This document shows, piece after piece, positions 39,147 to 47,564 of a DNA stretch of 64,000 nucleotides; the first letter of the stretch is position 1; each line of letters starts with the position of its first letter. The notes under the pieces are model-generated. The model made no database searches. It was given only the letters and a program-made list of their open reading frames with translations, and had not been told where the DNA came from. Made by a program: the position numbers and the translations under genes. Source of the DNA: Kushneria aurantia DSM 21353 (GTDB lineage: Bacteria > Pseudomonadota > Gammaproteobacteria > Pseudomonadales > Halomonadaceae); the NCBI RefSeq assembly GCF_000382245.1, contig NZ_KB907865.1, positions 1-64,000 of the forward strand, in the 5' to 3' direction.

Positions 39147-40352
39147 ATGCCGACCTACCGCTATCTGGCCCTCGGCCCCGACGGCCGCCGCCAGCGCGAC
39201 GTGCTGCAGGCCGACAGCGAGCGCCAGGCGCGTCAGCTGCTGCGCGAGCGCGGCCTGTTCCCGCGCCGGCTGGAAGCGGTACGCAGCGCCGAAGCACCGC
39301 GCCGGACACAGCGTGGACGCCTCGACTCGGCCAGCCTGACGCTGTTGACCCGCCAGCTGGCGACCCTGATCGACGCCGGCATCCCGATCAGCGACGCCCT
39401 CGACGCCCTCACCCGCCAGGCCGAGCGCCAGCGCGAGCGGGCGCTTCTACTGGCCGTCGGCAACCGGGTGCGCGAGGGTTATTCGCTGGCCGACAGCCTG
39501 CGACCGCACGCCAGCTTCGACCTGCTCTACCGCTCGCTGGTCGCCGCCGGCGAGCGTGCCGGACGGCTGGCCACGGTGCTGACACGGCTGGCCGACTACC
39601 TCGAACGGGTCCAGGCGCAGCGCCAGAAGGCGCGTACCGCACTGGTTTATCCGCTGGTGCTGGCGGGCGTCTCGGTGGCAGTGGTGATCGGCCTGATGAC
39701 CTGGGTGGTGCCGCGGCTGGCGCAGCAGTTCGAGCGCTCCGACATGGCGCTACCGCTGATCACCCGGATGATGATCGCCCTTTCCGAACTGACGCTGACC
39801 CTCGGCCCCTGGCTGGCCGTGCTGCTGGCGCTCGCCGTGCCGCTGGCAGTGCGGCTGTCACGCCGCCCGGCAGCGCGGGCGCGTCTCGACGCCCTGCTAC
39901 TGCGAATACCGCGCATCGGCGAGCTGATCCGGCTGCTCGACACCGGCCGCCTGACACGTAGCCTGGCGATTCTGACCCGCAGCGGCATCGCCCTGCTGGA
40001 GGCGCTCAAGGTCAGCCGCGACACCCTCGGCAACCAACAGATGCGCAATGCCGTCGACCTGCTGTGCCAGCGCGTCGAGAGCGGCATCAGTCTGCACCGC
40101 GCCATGGAGGAGACACGTCGCTTCTCGCCGTCGCTTTTGCACATGATCGCCAGCGGCGAATCGAGCGGCACCCTCGACACCATGCTGGAGCGCATCGCCG
40201 ACGCCCAGGAGAGCACCTTCAATCGCCGCGTCGACATGGCACTGGCGCTGTTCGAACCGCTGATGATCCTGGTGATGGGTGGCGTGGTGCTGACCATCGT
40301 GCTTGCCATCCTGCTGCCGATCATGCAGCTCAACGGCGCCATGGCGCTGTAA
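39147..40352 (+). CDS. gspF: Type II secretion inner-membrane platform protein GspF
   Basis: 401 residues. The N-terminal PilC-like domain starts MPTYRYLALGPDGRRQRDVL. Two helical T2SSF domains (about 65-185 and 265-390) contain LLTRQLATLIDAGIPISDAL and the paired LLHMIASGESSGTLDTML. Three membrane segments are visible. It starts at ATG 39147 with AGGAGG and has its own strong ribosome-binding site, unlike its overlapping neighbours, because the structured repeat lies upstream. Confidence 0.94.
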   Translation: MPTYRYLALGPDGRRQRDVLQADSERQARQLLRERGLFPRRLEAVRSAEAPRRTQRGRLDSASLTLLTRQLATLIDAGIPISDALDALTRQAERQRERALLLAVGNRVREGYSLADSLRPHASFDLLYRSLVAAGERAGRLATVLTRLADYLERVQAQRQKARTALVYPLVLAGVSVAVVIGLMTWVVPRLAQQFERSDMALPLITRMMIALSELTLTLGPWLAVLLALAVPLAVRLSRRPAARARLDALLLRIPRIGELIRLLDTGRLTRSLAILTRSGIALLEALKVSRDTLGNQQMRNAVDLLCQRVESGISLHRAMEETRRFSPSLLHMIASGESSGTLDTMLERIADAQESTFNRRVDMALALFEPLMILVMGGVVLTIVLAILLPIMQLNGAMAL

Positions 40353-40397
40353 TCCCGGGCGCCCTCGACCGCCCCCGGACCGACAAGGGAGATAACC

Positions 40398-40850
40398 ATG
40401 ACGCGTCACCACAATGCCCGGCGCACCCGTGCCCATCAGACAGGCTTCACTCTGCTGGAGATCATGGTGGTGATCTTCATCATCGGCCTGCTGGTGGCGA
40501 TCGTCGCCCCCAACGTGCTGAGCAATCAGGACGACGCCATGCAGCAGAAGGCGCGCGCCGATATTGCCACCCTCGAGCAGGCGCTGGATATGTACCGCCT
40601 CGACAACTACCGCTACCCCACCACCGAACAGGGCCTGGACGCGCTGACCAGCCCGCCCACCAGCGCCCCGCAGCCGGATAACTACCGCGAGGACGGCTAC
40701 GTGCGGCGCCTGCCGCAGGACCCCTGGGGCAATGACTATCACTACGCCAGCCCCGGTCAGCACGGCCGCATCGACATCTACTCGCTGGGCGCCGATAACA
40801 GCAGCGGCGGCGAGGACAACAATGCCGATATCGGCAACTGGATGCTATGA
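40398..40850 (+). CDS. gspG: Type II secretion major pseudopilin GspG
   Basis: 150 residues. A short leader ends at the prepilin peptidase site TG/FTLLEIMVVIFIIGLLVAIV, with Glu at position 5 of the mature protein. Mature-region signatures are YRLDNYRYPTTEQGLDAL and LPQDPWGNDYHY. The acidic C-terminal loop is the calcium site (GADNSSGGEDNNADIGNW, given by position). It forms the main pseudopilus. It overlaps gspH by four bases. Confidence 0.95.
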   Translation: MTRHHNARRTRAHQTGFTLLEIMVVIFIIGLLVAIVAPNVLSNQDDAMQQKARADIATLEQALDMYRLDNYRYPTTEQGLDALTSPPTSAPQPDNYREDGYVRRLPQDPWGNDYHYASPGQHGRIDIYSLGADNSSGGEDNNADIGNWML

Positions 40851-41332
40851 GCGCGGCTCGCGCACAGGGCGGCTTCTCGCTGCTCGAACTGCTGGTGGTG
40901 ATCGTGATCATCGCACTCGGCAGCGCGCTGTCGGTGGCCTGGCTGGCCGGTGCCGACGACAGCGACCGGCTGCGCACTGCGGCGCGCCAGCTGGTCGGTG
41001 AGTTCCGGTTGGCCGGCGAGGTGGCGCGGGTGCGCCAGCGCGTGATCGGCTGGCAGCCGGTAGACGGTGGCTACCGCTTCGTCAGCTGGCAGGAAGAGAG
41101 CGGCTGGCAGCCCTGGCGCGAGACCCGCGAACTGACGCCGACTCAGTGGCCGCTGCCGGTCACTGCCGTGCGCCAACCGCCGCCGGGAGCCGACACGGCG
41201 CTGCCGTGGCTGATCTGGCTGCCCGACGGCGAAGTGATGGGCGCTCGCCTGCTGCTGCACAGCGGCAGTGCCCGTCAGGCGCTGGAGGTCGATGGGCTGG
41301 GCGCACGGCTGACGAATGCGGGGTCGACATGA
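40847..41332 (+). CDS. gspH: Type II secretion minor pseudopilin GspH
   Basis: 161 residues. The prepilin site G/FSLLELLVVIVIIALGSALSV is followed by a GspH-type beta domain (LRTAARQLVGEFRLAGEVA, then GYRFVSWQEESGWQPW). It is a minor pseudopilin at the pseudopilus. Both ends overlap neighbours (ATGA type). Confidence 0.9.
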   Translation: MSAARAQGGFSLLELLVVIVIIALGSALSVAWLAGADDSDRLRTAARQLVGEFRLAGEVARVRQRVIGWQPVDGGYRFVSWQEESGWQPWRETRELTPTQWPLPVTAVRQPPPGADTALPWLIWLPDGEVMGARLLLHSGSARQALEVDGLGARLTNAGST

Positions 41333-41706
41333 TGCGCAACGTACGCCGGCAGGTCGGCTTCACCCTGCTCGAGGTCGTGGTGGCGCTCTTTATTCTCGCG
41401 GTGATCACGGTGATCGCTGCCCAGGGCGTGAACCAGCGCTTTCGCGTCGCCGAGGCGGGCGAACGCCGTGCGCCCATGCTGCTGTGCGCTCGCGAATTCG
41501 AAAGCCGTGCGGCGCTCGACGACTACTGGCCGCCGATCGGCACCCATCAGGGCAGCCTGCAGCAGGCCGGGCATACCTGCTGGTGGCGCCTGGAAGTCAG
41601 CGACACCCCCATTCAACGCATGCGCCGCGGCCGGCTGACCCTTTTCGACGATGCCGCGCGGGAACATCCGGTGCTGCACTTCACTCTTTTTCTGGCGCCG
41701 CCATGA
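41329..41706 (+). CDS. gspI: Type II secretion minor pseudopilin GspI
   Basis: 125 residues, starting at ATG 41329 or ATG 41332. The prepilin site G/FTLLEVVVALFILAVITVIA precedes the usual GspI core with AREFESRAALDD and GHTCWWRLEVSDTP. Together with GspJ and GspK it forms the pseudopilus tip. It overlaps gspH and gspJ by four bases. Confidence 0.88.
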   Translation: MMRNVRRQVGFTLLEVVVALFILAVITVIAAQGVNQRFRVAEAGERRAPMLLCAREFESRAALDDYWPPIGTHQGSLQQAGHTCWWRLEVSDTPIQRMRRGRLTLFDDAAREHPVLHFTLFLAPP

Positions 41707-42311
41707 GCCACTCACTATCCGCAGCACAGCGCCAAAGCGGCTTCACCCTGCTCGAGGTGATGATCGCCATCGCCCTCACCGCCCTGGTGGGGCTCGGCGT
41801 GGCCCAGCTGGTCAATCAGCTGGTGACCGCCCGCGAGCGCTTTGCCACGCCACCGCCGCTGGACGCCGATGTCGATTTCAGCCGGCTGGTAGAGCGCCGG
41901 CTGGAAGCGCTGGTGGTGCGGCCGGTGCGTGAACAGGGGCTTTTACAGTTCAACGCCCCGCTTGCCTGGCGCGTTTCTCCGCCGCGGCTCGACTGGGTGT
42001 CGCGGGGCAGCGCGGCGCTGCCGATCGGCGATTACTACACTCGCCTGCGCCGTCAACGCCTCGAGTGGGACAGTGACAGCCAGCGGTTGACGCTCTACTC
42101 GGCCGGCCTGCTGGATGCCGCCGGCGCGCCGCAGTGGCAGCGGGTAGCGGTGCTGGAAGGCGTCGAACGCCTCGATGTCGCCTTTTACGCCGGCGGACGC
42201 TGGCACGAGACGCCGCCCCCTGATGGCCACAGCCGCGGCGTGCGGCTCACCTGGCAGCACGGCGGCGACGATATCGTGGTAGTGGCGCCACTGCCGGACC
42301 CGCCACCATGA
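41703..42311 (+). CDS. gspJ: Type II secretion minor pseudopilin GspJ
   Basis: 202 residues. The prepilin site G/FTLLEVMIAIALTALVGLGVA is followed by the GspJ domain with FSRLVERRLEALVVRPVREQ and WVSRGSAALP and a strand-rich C-terminus. It overlaps gspI and gspK by four bases. It is a tip-complex partner of GspI and GspK. Confidence 0.9.
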   Translation: MSHSLSAAQRQSGFTLLEVMIAIALTALVGLGVAQLVNQLVTARERFATPPPLDADVDFSRLVERRLEALVVRPVREQGLLQFNAPLAWRVSPPRLDWVSRGSAALPIGDYYTRLRRQRLEWDSDSQRLTLYSAGLLDAAGAPQWQRVAVLEGVERLDVAFYAGGRWHETPPPDGHSRGVRLTWQHGGDDIVVVAPLPDPPP

Positions 42312-43384
42312 CGTCTGCTGCCTCGACAACCACGCCGACGCACAGGCAGCGCGGCGCCGCCCTGCTGATGGTGCTGCTGGCAATGGCGCTGGTGAGCCTG
42401 GTGCTCACCTCGCTGACGCTGCAGGGACGGCGCGAACTGACCCGGCTGGAGCTTATGCAGCAGCAGAGCCAGGCCGACTTCTACGCCCGCGGCGCCGAAA
42501 TCATCGCCCGCCGTGCGCTGACCGACGCCGCGGTACGCCGCGTACCGCTGTGGTGGCAGACACTGGCCGGCCGACCGCTCGACTACCCTACCGACGAGGG
42601 CAACCTGCGGCTGGTGGTGGAGGATCTCAGGGGCTGCTTCAACGTCAACGCACTGGCCGGCGACAACAGTCAGCTGGCGCAGCAGCAGCTGCTCTACTGG
42701 GCAAGCCACTACGCCGGCGAGCGCCTCGGTGACATGATGCCGGGAGAGCTCGTCGCCCGCCTGGCGGACTGGGTCGACGCCGACAACATCAGCCGCGAAG
42801 GGGGCATGGATGGCGCCGACTACGCCCGTCTCGCGCCGCCGCGACTGAGCGCCGACAGCCCCATGAGGGACGCCAGCGAACTCAACTGGCTGGCGCCGCT
42901 GGACAGCGCCCGCTACCGCCGTCTCGATGCGCTCTGTGCCCTTCCCGACAGCGGTCGCTGGCGACTCGACCTCAACGGCCTCGATGCCGACGACCTGCCG
43001 CTGCTGGATGCGCTGTTCGTCGGCGAGGTCGACCGCGGCGCCCTCGCCACCCTGATTCGCGCCCGGCCCGCCGGCGGCTACGACAGCCTCGACGCGGTGC
43101 GCACTGCGCTGGGCGGCGCAGCGCCCTGGCTTGACGAGTACGGCAATCGCCTGACCCTGACGCCGGATTACGTTGCGCTGCATATCCGCATCACCCTCGG
43201 CGAGCAGCACTACTATTTCTACCGCCTGCTGCTGGCCGAGGGCACCAGCGCCTTCTACCCACGCCAGCCCGCCGCCCGGGTACAGGTACTCAGCCGCCGC
43301 AGCGGTTACCCGAGCGAGCGCCTCTCCGCAACCGGCCCGGCCTCGATACCCCTGTCTGCCACCACCGCAGCGGAGCCGCCCTGA
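42308..43384 (+). CDS. gspK: Type II secretion minor pseudopilin GspK
   Basis: 358 residues, the largest pseudopilin. The leader ends at G/AALLMVLLAMALVSLVLTSL, lacking the Glu-5 found in other pseudopilins, as is normal for GspK. A large alpha domain follows with DLRGCFNVNAL and LADWVDADNISREGGMDGADYA. It caps the pseudopilus. It overlaps gspJ by four bases and gspL by one. Confidence 0.92.
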   Translation: MTSAASTTTPTHRQRGAALLMVLLAMALVSLVLTSLTLQGRRELTRLELMQQQSQADFYARGAEIIARRALTDAAVRRVPLWWQTLAGRPLDYPTDEGNLRLVVEDLRGCFNVNALAGDNSQLAQQQLLYWASHYAGERLGDMMPGELVARLADWVDADNISREGGMDGADYARLAPPRLSADSPMRDASELNWLAPLDSARYRRLDALCALPDSGRWRLDLNGLDADDLPLLDALFVGEVDRGALATLIRARPAGGYDSLDAVRTALGGAAPWLDEYGNRLTLTPDYVALHIRITLGEQHYYFYRLLLAEGTSAFYPRQPAARVQVLSRRSGYPSERLSATGPASIPLSATTAAEPP

Positions 43385-44667
43385 TGCGACTTTCCCGACG
43401 TGCCCACCACAACACAGCGCGCCGCGGCGGCATACTTATCGCCCCGCGCTGCCGTTCCGCCCCGGCGCCGACCGACATCCCGGAGCTTGACTGGCTCGAC
43501 CGCGACAGCGGCGAGCACGGCGTCATCACCGCGCAAAACGCGACCGAGGCGCTGCCGCAGCTCGCCGGACGCGGCACCATCCTGCTGCTCCCCGGCGACG
43601 CCGTCAGCCACTTCCATGTCGCCGCGCCGCGGGGCATCAAGCGCAGCGAGTGGCCTCTGCTGCTGGAGGAACCGAGCGGCGAAGACGTGCACGCCCTGCG
43701 CCTCTACCCCCTGCTGCGCGGCCGCGACCACCTTGAACTGTTGGCGCTGCCGGCCGCCGAGCTGGAGGCCTGGCGAGCCTGGGTGGCGCACCTGGGCCTA
43801 TCCCTCGAGGGCTGGACCACCGCTTTCATGGCCCTGACCACGCCCGATACCCCCGAACTGGCCGTCACCCTCGACGACGGTGACCACCGCCTGTTCAAGG
43901 GGTGCGGCGAGGCCGTGGCGCCCAGCGGCGCGGCGACAGTGCAGTGGCTCGCCTGGCCGCGGGAGTGGCCGGCGCCGCCCGCCTGGCAACACAGGCGCTG
44001 GCAGGATCCCGGCCACGGGAACGCCGACCCGCGTGACAGCGGCGATCCGTCGCCCAATGGCGGCGCCGAAGCCTTCGCAAGCGCCGCCTCGGCACGACGG
44101 CGAAGTCTGGCCTGGCTGACCACACAGCTGCCCGCTCCTTTTGCGTTCGATACCCGAGGCAACCGGCGCAGCGGCCTGCCGGTTGGGCTTCTGCCCGGTC
44201 GCCGGGCGCAGCTGATGGGTGCCGCTCTGGTGCTACTGGCGGTACTCAATATGGCCCTGTGGCTGGCAGCGCAGTTCGAGCAGCGCTACCACCTGGCGCA
44301 GCACAGCGAAGCGGCGCTGGCGGCACGCTTTATCGGCCCGCCGCCGGCTGACGCCGAACGGCAGCTGGCCGCGCGCCGCGACGCCCTCGACGCCCTGGCA
44401 CTGCGCAACCGCCGCCTCGGTGAGGCCATCGAGCGCGCCGACGTGCTGCTCGACGACCCGCGCTGGCAGCTTTCACGGCTGACGGTAAGCGGTCAGCGCG
44501 CCACCCTGGGCTGGCGCCGTGCACAACCGCCGGCGCCGGTGATCATCGAGCGCGCTCGCCAGCGCCTCGATGCCCTTGGCACGCCGCAGTGGCAGCCGCA
44601 GCGCGAGGAGCTGACCCTTGAGCTGTCCCTTGCGGCGCCGCAAGACGAGGTAGCACCCCGACCATGA
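43384..44667 (+). CDS. gspL: Type II secretion protein GspL
   Basis: 427 residues. The cytoplasmic actin-like domain (about 1-250) binds GspE. One membrane helix lies near 278-296 (LMGAALVLLAVLNMALWLAA). A periplasmic ferredoxin-like domain (about 300-427) follows. It overlaps gspK and gspM. The central cytoplasmic part carries a low-complexity insertion (about residues 195-245), probably a flexible linker. Confidence 0.88.
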   Translation: MRLSRRAHHNTARRGGILIAPRCRSAPAPTDIPELDWLDRDSGEHGVITAQNATEALPQLAGRGTILLLPGDAVSHFHVAAPRGIKRSEWPLLLEEPSGEDVHALRLYPLLRGRDHLELLALPAAELEAWRAWVAHLGLSLEGWTTAFMALTTPDTPELAVTLDDGDHRLFKGCGEAVAPSGAATVQWLAWPREWPAPPAWQHRRWQDPGHGNADPRDSGDPSPNGGAEAFASAASARRRSLAWLTTQLPAPFAFDTRGNRRSGLPVGLLPGRRAQLMGAALVLLAVLNMALWLAAQFEQRYHLAQHSEAALAARFIGPPPADAERQLAARRDALDALALRNRRLGEAIERADVLLDDPRWQLSRLTVSGQRATLGWRRAQPPAPVIIERARQRLDALGTPQWQPQREELTLELSLAAPQDEVAPRP

Positions 44668-45233
44668 ACAACACGCCACGATATCCGGGCCGGGATACAG
44701 ACGCCACGGCAACACCCGCGGGCGAGGCTCTGATCAGCGAGAATCGCCACACGTCGCACCGCCGCCGTCTCGGCCTCGGCGCCGCACTCAAGCGTCGGCT
44801 CGCCGCGCGCACGCCGCGCGAGCGCTGGCTGCTGGGAGCAGCGCTTATCGCGAGCCTGGTAGGCGCCGGCTATCTGCTCGCCAACCGTTTGCTACCGCCG
44901 CTGGTCGAGTACGTCACGGCGCCTGCCGCCGAGTACTCGCCGCTGCTGCGCGAACTGCCGCCGGCCACCCCGGTCGATGCCGAGAGCTGGCAGCGTGCGG
45001 CAGTAACGCATGGCCTGGCGCTGACCGAGGTGACGGTCAACGACGAGGTTGTCATCACCCGCGGCGAGGCTCAGCAGCCGCAGGCGCTGGTCGCCTTCGC
45101 CCGCTGGGCGGCGCAGCGCGGCTGGTGGGCAATCGACTGGGCGCTGGCGCGTAGCGACACCGGCAGCCTGCAGATAGAGGCGAGCTGGTACTACCAGCCG
45201 CAGCTTGCCGATATTCAGCGGGAGACACCATGA
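44664..45233 (+). CDS. gspM: Type II secretion protein GspM
   Basis: 189 residues. A charged cytoplasmic tail of about 50 residues is longer than usual. One membrane helix lies near 52-72 (WLLGAALIASLVGAGYLLANRLLP), and a small periplasmic domain pairs with GspL. It overlaps gspL and gspN by four bases. Confidence 0.85.
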   Translation: MNNTPRYPGRDTDATATPAGEALISENRHTSHRRRLGLGAALKRRLAARTPRERWLLGAALIASLVGAGYLLANRLLPPLVEYVTAPAAEYSPLLRELPPATPVDAESWQRAAVTHGLALTEVTVNDEVVITRGEAQQPQALVAFARWAAQRGWWAIDWALARSDTGSLQIEASWYYQPQLADIQRETP

Positions 45234-45955
45234 TCACCATCCTGCGGCGCGTGCCGGCGATGATCGCGGTGGCGCTGGTATTTATCCTGACACTGGCACT
45301 CAACTGGCCGCTAACGGGGCTGACCGGCCTGCTGGCAGCAGACAGGGGACTACGCCTGGAGGGCGCCAGCGGCACGCTGACCGACGCCCGCCTGGAGCGC
45401 ATCGCCCTGGCGCCGGGCGGCTGGCCGCTGGCACTGGGGCCGATTTCATGGCAGCTCGGCTGGTCGCCGAGCGTTCGGCTACAGCTGGGACAGGGGCCGG
45501 GGGCGTGGCAGGTGGACGGCGCCCGGCAGGGCCTGGTGGGCAGCCGCTGGCAGATCACCGGCGGCGACATGGCGGCGCTCGACATGTCGCGTCTACCGGT
45601 CGAAGTCGACGCACGCTGGGAGGGTCAGCTCGACGTTCATATGGCGGGACGGCGCTGCGTGGCCAGCCAGGGGGCGCTGACCGCCGCCGCTATTCGCCTG
45701 CTCACCCCCGCCCCGGTGACGGTGGGCCGGGGCCGGCTACGCCTTGACTGCTCGACACCGCGTGCCCGCCTGCTGCTGGAGCTCGAGGACGGCGAGGCGC
45801 TGCAACTCACTGCCGAACTGAACGTCGACCGCGATGGCGGCGGCGACGGCGAACTGCGCGGTTTTATCGCCGCCAGCCACCCGCTTGCCGACTGGCGCGG
45901 GTTACTGCAGCGCGGTGCCGATGACGAGCGCATCGAGGAGCACTTCAGTTGGTAG
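45230..45955 (+). CDS. gspN: Type II secretion protein GspN
   Basis: 241 residues. A membrane segment at about 7-27 (VPAMIAVALVFILTLALNWPL) is followed by a periplasmic domain with GASGTLTDARLERIALAPGGWPLALGPISWQL by position 41-72, typical of GspN. This subunit is absent from many systems. It ends the operon, and its last 11 bases overlap the stop of the convergent aroG gene. No gspO (prepilin peptidase) is present, so a pilus-type PilD elsewhere must process the five pseudopilins. Confidence 0.85.
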   Translation: MITILRRVPAMIAVALVFILTLALNWPLTGLTGLLAADRGLRLEGASGTLTDARLERIALAPGGWPLALGPISWQLGWSPSVRLQLGQGPGAWQVDGARQGLVGSRWQITGGDMAALDMSRLPVEVDARWEGQLDVHMAGRRCVASQGALTAAAIRLLTPAPVTVGRGRLRLDCSTPRARLLLELEDGEALQLTAELNVDRDGGGDGELRGFIAASHPLADWRGLLQRGADDERIEEHFSW

Positions 45956-47063
45956 CGCAGGCGCTCAGGCGCTCGCCAGCAGAGACGCCCTGGCGCAGCT
46001 GCTGTGCGGCGCGCGTCAGCAGCGCCGCGCTCTCCTCCCAGCCGAGGCAGCCGTCGGTGACCGACACACCGTAGCGCAGCTCGCCACCGAGTTTCTGCTT
46101 GCCGGACAGGATATGGCTCTCCAGCATCACACCGGTCAGGGCGCGCTGGCCGGCAAGGCGCTGGCGCAATACGTCATCGAGCACCGCCGGCTGACGCGCG
46201 GGGTCCTTGCCGCTGTTGGCGTGCGAGCAGTCGACCATGATCGAGCCGTCGAGACCGCCCTCGAGCAGCGCGCCGCGGGCGCGCTCGACGCTTGCGGCGT
46301 CGAAGTTGGGGCCGCGCTGACCGCCGCGCAGCACCAGTTGGGTGTCGGGATTACCCTTCGAGGTCAGCAGTGCCGGGCGGCCGTGGGCATCGAGGCCGGG
46401 ATAGCGGTGGCCGTGGCGGCTGGCGCCCATGGCGTCGACGGCCACGCCGATATCGCCACTGGTGGCGTTCTTGAAGCCCACCGGCAGACCCAGCGCACTG
46501 ACCATCTCGCGGTGCACCTGGGATTCGGTGGTGCGCGCGCCGACCGCCGCCCAGCCGAGCAGATCCTCGATATAGTCGACCAGCATTGGCTGCAGCAGTT
46601 CACAGGCGATCGGCAGGCCAAGCGCGGTGATGTCACGCATCAGCCGACGTGTCTGGTAGAGCCCTTCGGCCATGTCGTCGCTGCCGTCAAGGTGAGGGTC
46701 ATAGGCCAGTCCCTTCCAGCCCACGGTGGTGCGCGGCTTCTCGACGTAGACGCGCATCACCGGCAGCAGCACATCGCCAAGCTGCGCGTTGAGCTCGGCC
46801 AGCCGGCCGGCGTAGTCCAGCGCGCTGTCGCGGTCGTGGATGGAACAGGGACCGATGACCACCAGCAGGCGCTCGTCGCGACCGGCCAGCACGTCGCGAA
46901 TGGCATCACGCTGGCGATGAATACGGGCTTCAAGGGCGGGGTCGAGGGGCACCGCACGCCGCAGTTCGTCGGCGGTCGGCAGCAGCCGGCTGCCAGCGAT
47001 TTCGGCGTCGACGTCAAGGCTGGCGTCGGTTTCGGCAAGGGCGGTATCGAGCTGAGCGTTCAT
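45945..47063 (-). CDS. aroG: Class I DAHP synthase (3-deoxy-7-phosphoheptulonate synthase)
   Basis: First step of the shikimate pathway, from phosphoenolpyruvate and erythrose 4-phosphate. It has 372 residues from ATG 47063, set by GGAGAG. Motifs include LLVVIGPCSIHD, MRVYVEKPRTTVGWKG, GVGFKNATSGD-like sequence (seen as VGFKNATSGDIGVAVD), MVDCSHANSGKDP and the C-terminal ITDGCLGWEE-like block. It is an AroF/G/H-type enzyme, usually feedback-inhibited by an aromatic amino acid; which one cannot be told with certainty here. Upstream lies a leader-peptide attenuator rich in Tyr, Trp and Phe codons. Confidence 0.93.
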   Translation of the reverse strand: MNAQLDTALAETDASLDVDAEIAGSRLLPTADELRRAVPLDPALEARIHRQRDAIRDVLAGRDERLLVVIGPCSIHDRDSALDYAGRLAELNAQLGDVLLPVMRVYVEKPRTTVGWKGLAYDPHLDGSDDMAEGLYQTRRLMRDITALGLPIACELLQPMLVDYIEDLLGWAAVGARTTESQVHREMVSALGLPVGFKNATSGDIGVAVDAMGASRHGHRYPGLDAHGRPALLTSKGNPDTQLVLRGGQRGPNFDAASVERARGALLEGGLDGSIMVDCSHANSGKDPARQPAVLDDVLRQRLAGQRALTGVMLESHILSGKQKLGGELRYGVSVTDGCLGWEESAALLTRAAQQLRQGVSAGERLSACATN

Positions 47064-47077
47064 GATCTCTCCGGGCT

Positions 47078-47209
47078 TCAACAGGGTCGTGACAAGGGGG
47101 GATGCGCGCCGCGTCCCACCACGGCAGCGGTCGGCGCCGCAGGCACCGCTGCCGCGTCGATAAATCGCCAGTCGAGGTTCGGATAGCGGCGGTAAGCGGT
47201 GTCGATCAT
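47078..47209 (-). CDS. Small ORF (43 aa) between attenuator and aroG
   Basis: ATG 47209 is preceded by AGGGAG at six bases. The peptide starts MIDTAYRRYPNLDWRFIDA and ends in an Ala/Pro-rich tail. Its stop lies 15 bases before the aroG ATG, so coupling to aroG translation is possible. The aromatic content of the first 16 residues (two Tyr, Trp, Phe) is notable next to an aromatic-pathway gene, but I know no family for it. It is supported only by its ribosome-binding site and position. Confidence 0.4.
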   Translation of the reverse strand: MIDTAYRRYPNLDWRFIDAAAVPAAPTAAVVGRGAHPPLSRPC

Positions 47210-47257
47210 GATGCTCTCCCTGTTGATACCTTTTGATGGATGGCTCGCCGTGAGCCG

Positions 47258-47299
47258 TAAAAAGCAGAACCCCCGGTGGCGTCTGCCTACCGGGGGTTC
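47258..47299 (-). terminator. Attenuator terminator before aroG
   Basis: An 11-base-pair stem GAACCCCCGGT with ACCGGGGGTTC (arms 47289-47299 and 47267-47277, loop 11) is followed on the minus strand by TGCTTTTTA. It lies after the aromatic leader peptide and about 195 bases before the aroG start, so it acts as an attenuator within the aroG leader. Confidence 0.8.
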
Positions 47300-47329
47300 G
47301 TGGATGCGGTGGGCAGCGCGGTGGTCACC

Positions 47330-47361
47330 GGCGCGCCCGTCCTGAAGGACTCAGGCGCGCC
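47330..47361 (-). promoter_or_regulatory. Pause hairpin of the aroG attenuator
   Basis: GGCGCGCC (47354-47361) pairs with GGCGCGCC (47330-47337), with inner GTCCT/AGGAC pairing. The leader-peptide stop lies inside it and the run of Phe/Tyr/Trp codons directly precedes it. This is the 1:2 hairpin of a classic transcription attenuator. Confidence 0.6.
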
Positions 47362-47476
47362 TGTGCCTAAACCAGTAACCGCCCCAATAATAGCCAAACC
47401 GACGACACACACCGGCGCACGCCACCAGAGCGGAAGCGCGCGTCGAAAGGATGTGCAAACCGGATACCGTCATCAT
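47351..47476 (-). CDS. Aromatic-rich leader peptide (41 aa) of aroG
   Basis: Start ATG 47476 (or the next codon, ATG 47473), stop TGA 47353-47351. Residues 27-36 read FGYYWGGYWF: two Phe, three Tyr and two Trp in ten codons, immediately before the pause hairpin and about 50 bases before the attenuator terminator. Ribosome stalling here when charged aromatic tRNAs are scarce would favour antitermination and aroG expression. No strong ribosome-binding site is visible before the first ATG, so a shorter peptide from an internal start is possible. Confidence 0.6.
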   Translation of the reverse strand: MMTVSGLHILSTRASALVACAGVCRRFGYYWGGYWFRHRRA

Positions 47477-47564
47477 GGGCTCGTCGTCGGTTGAATCGTC
47501 GTCGGTTGAATCATTGGCCGATCGCCGATGGCGATCATCTGTTCAGCACTCTAGCACGGCCTGT

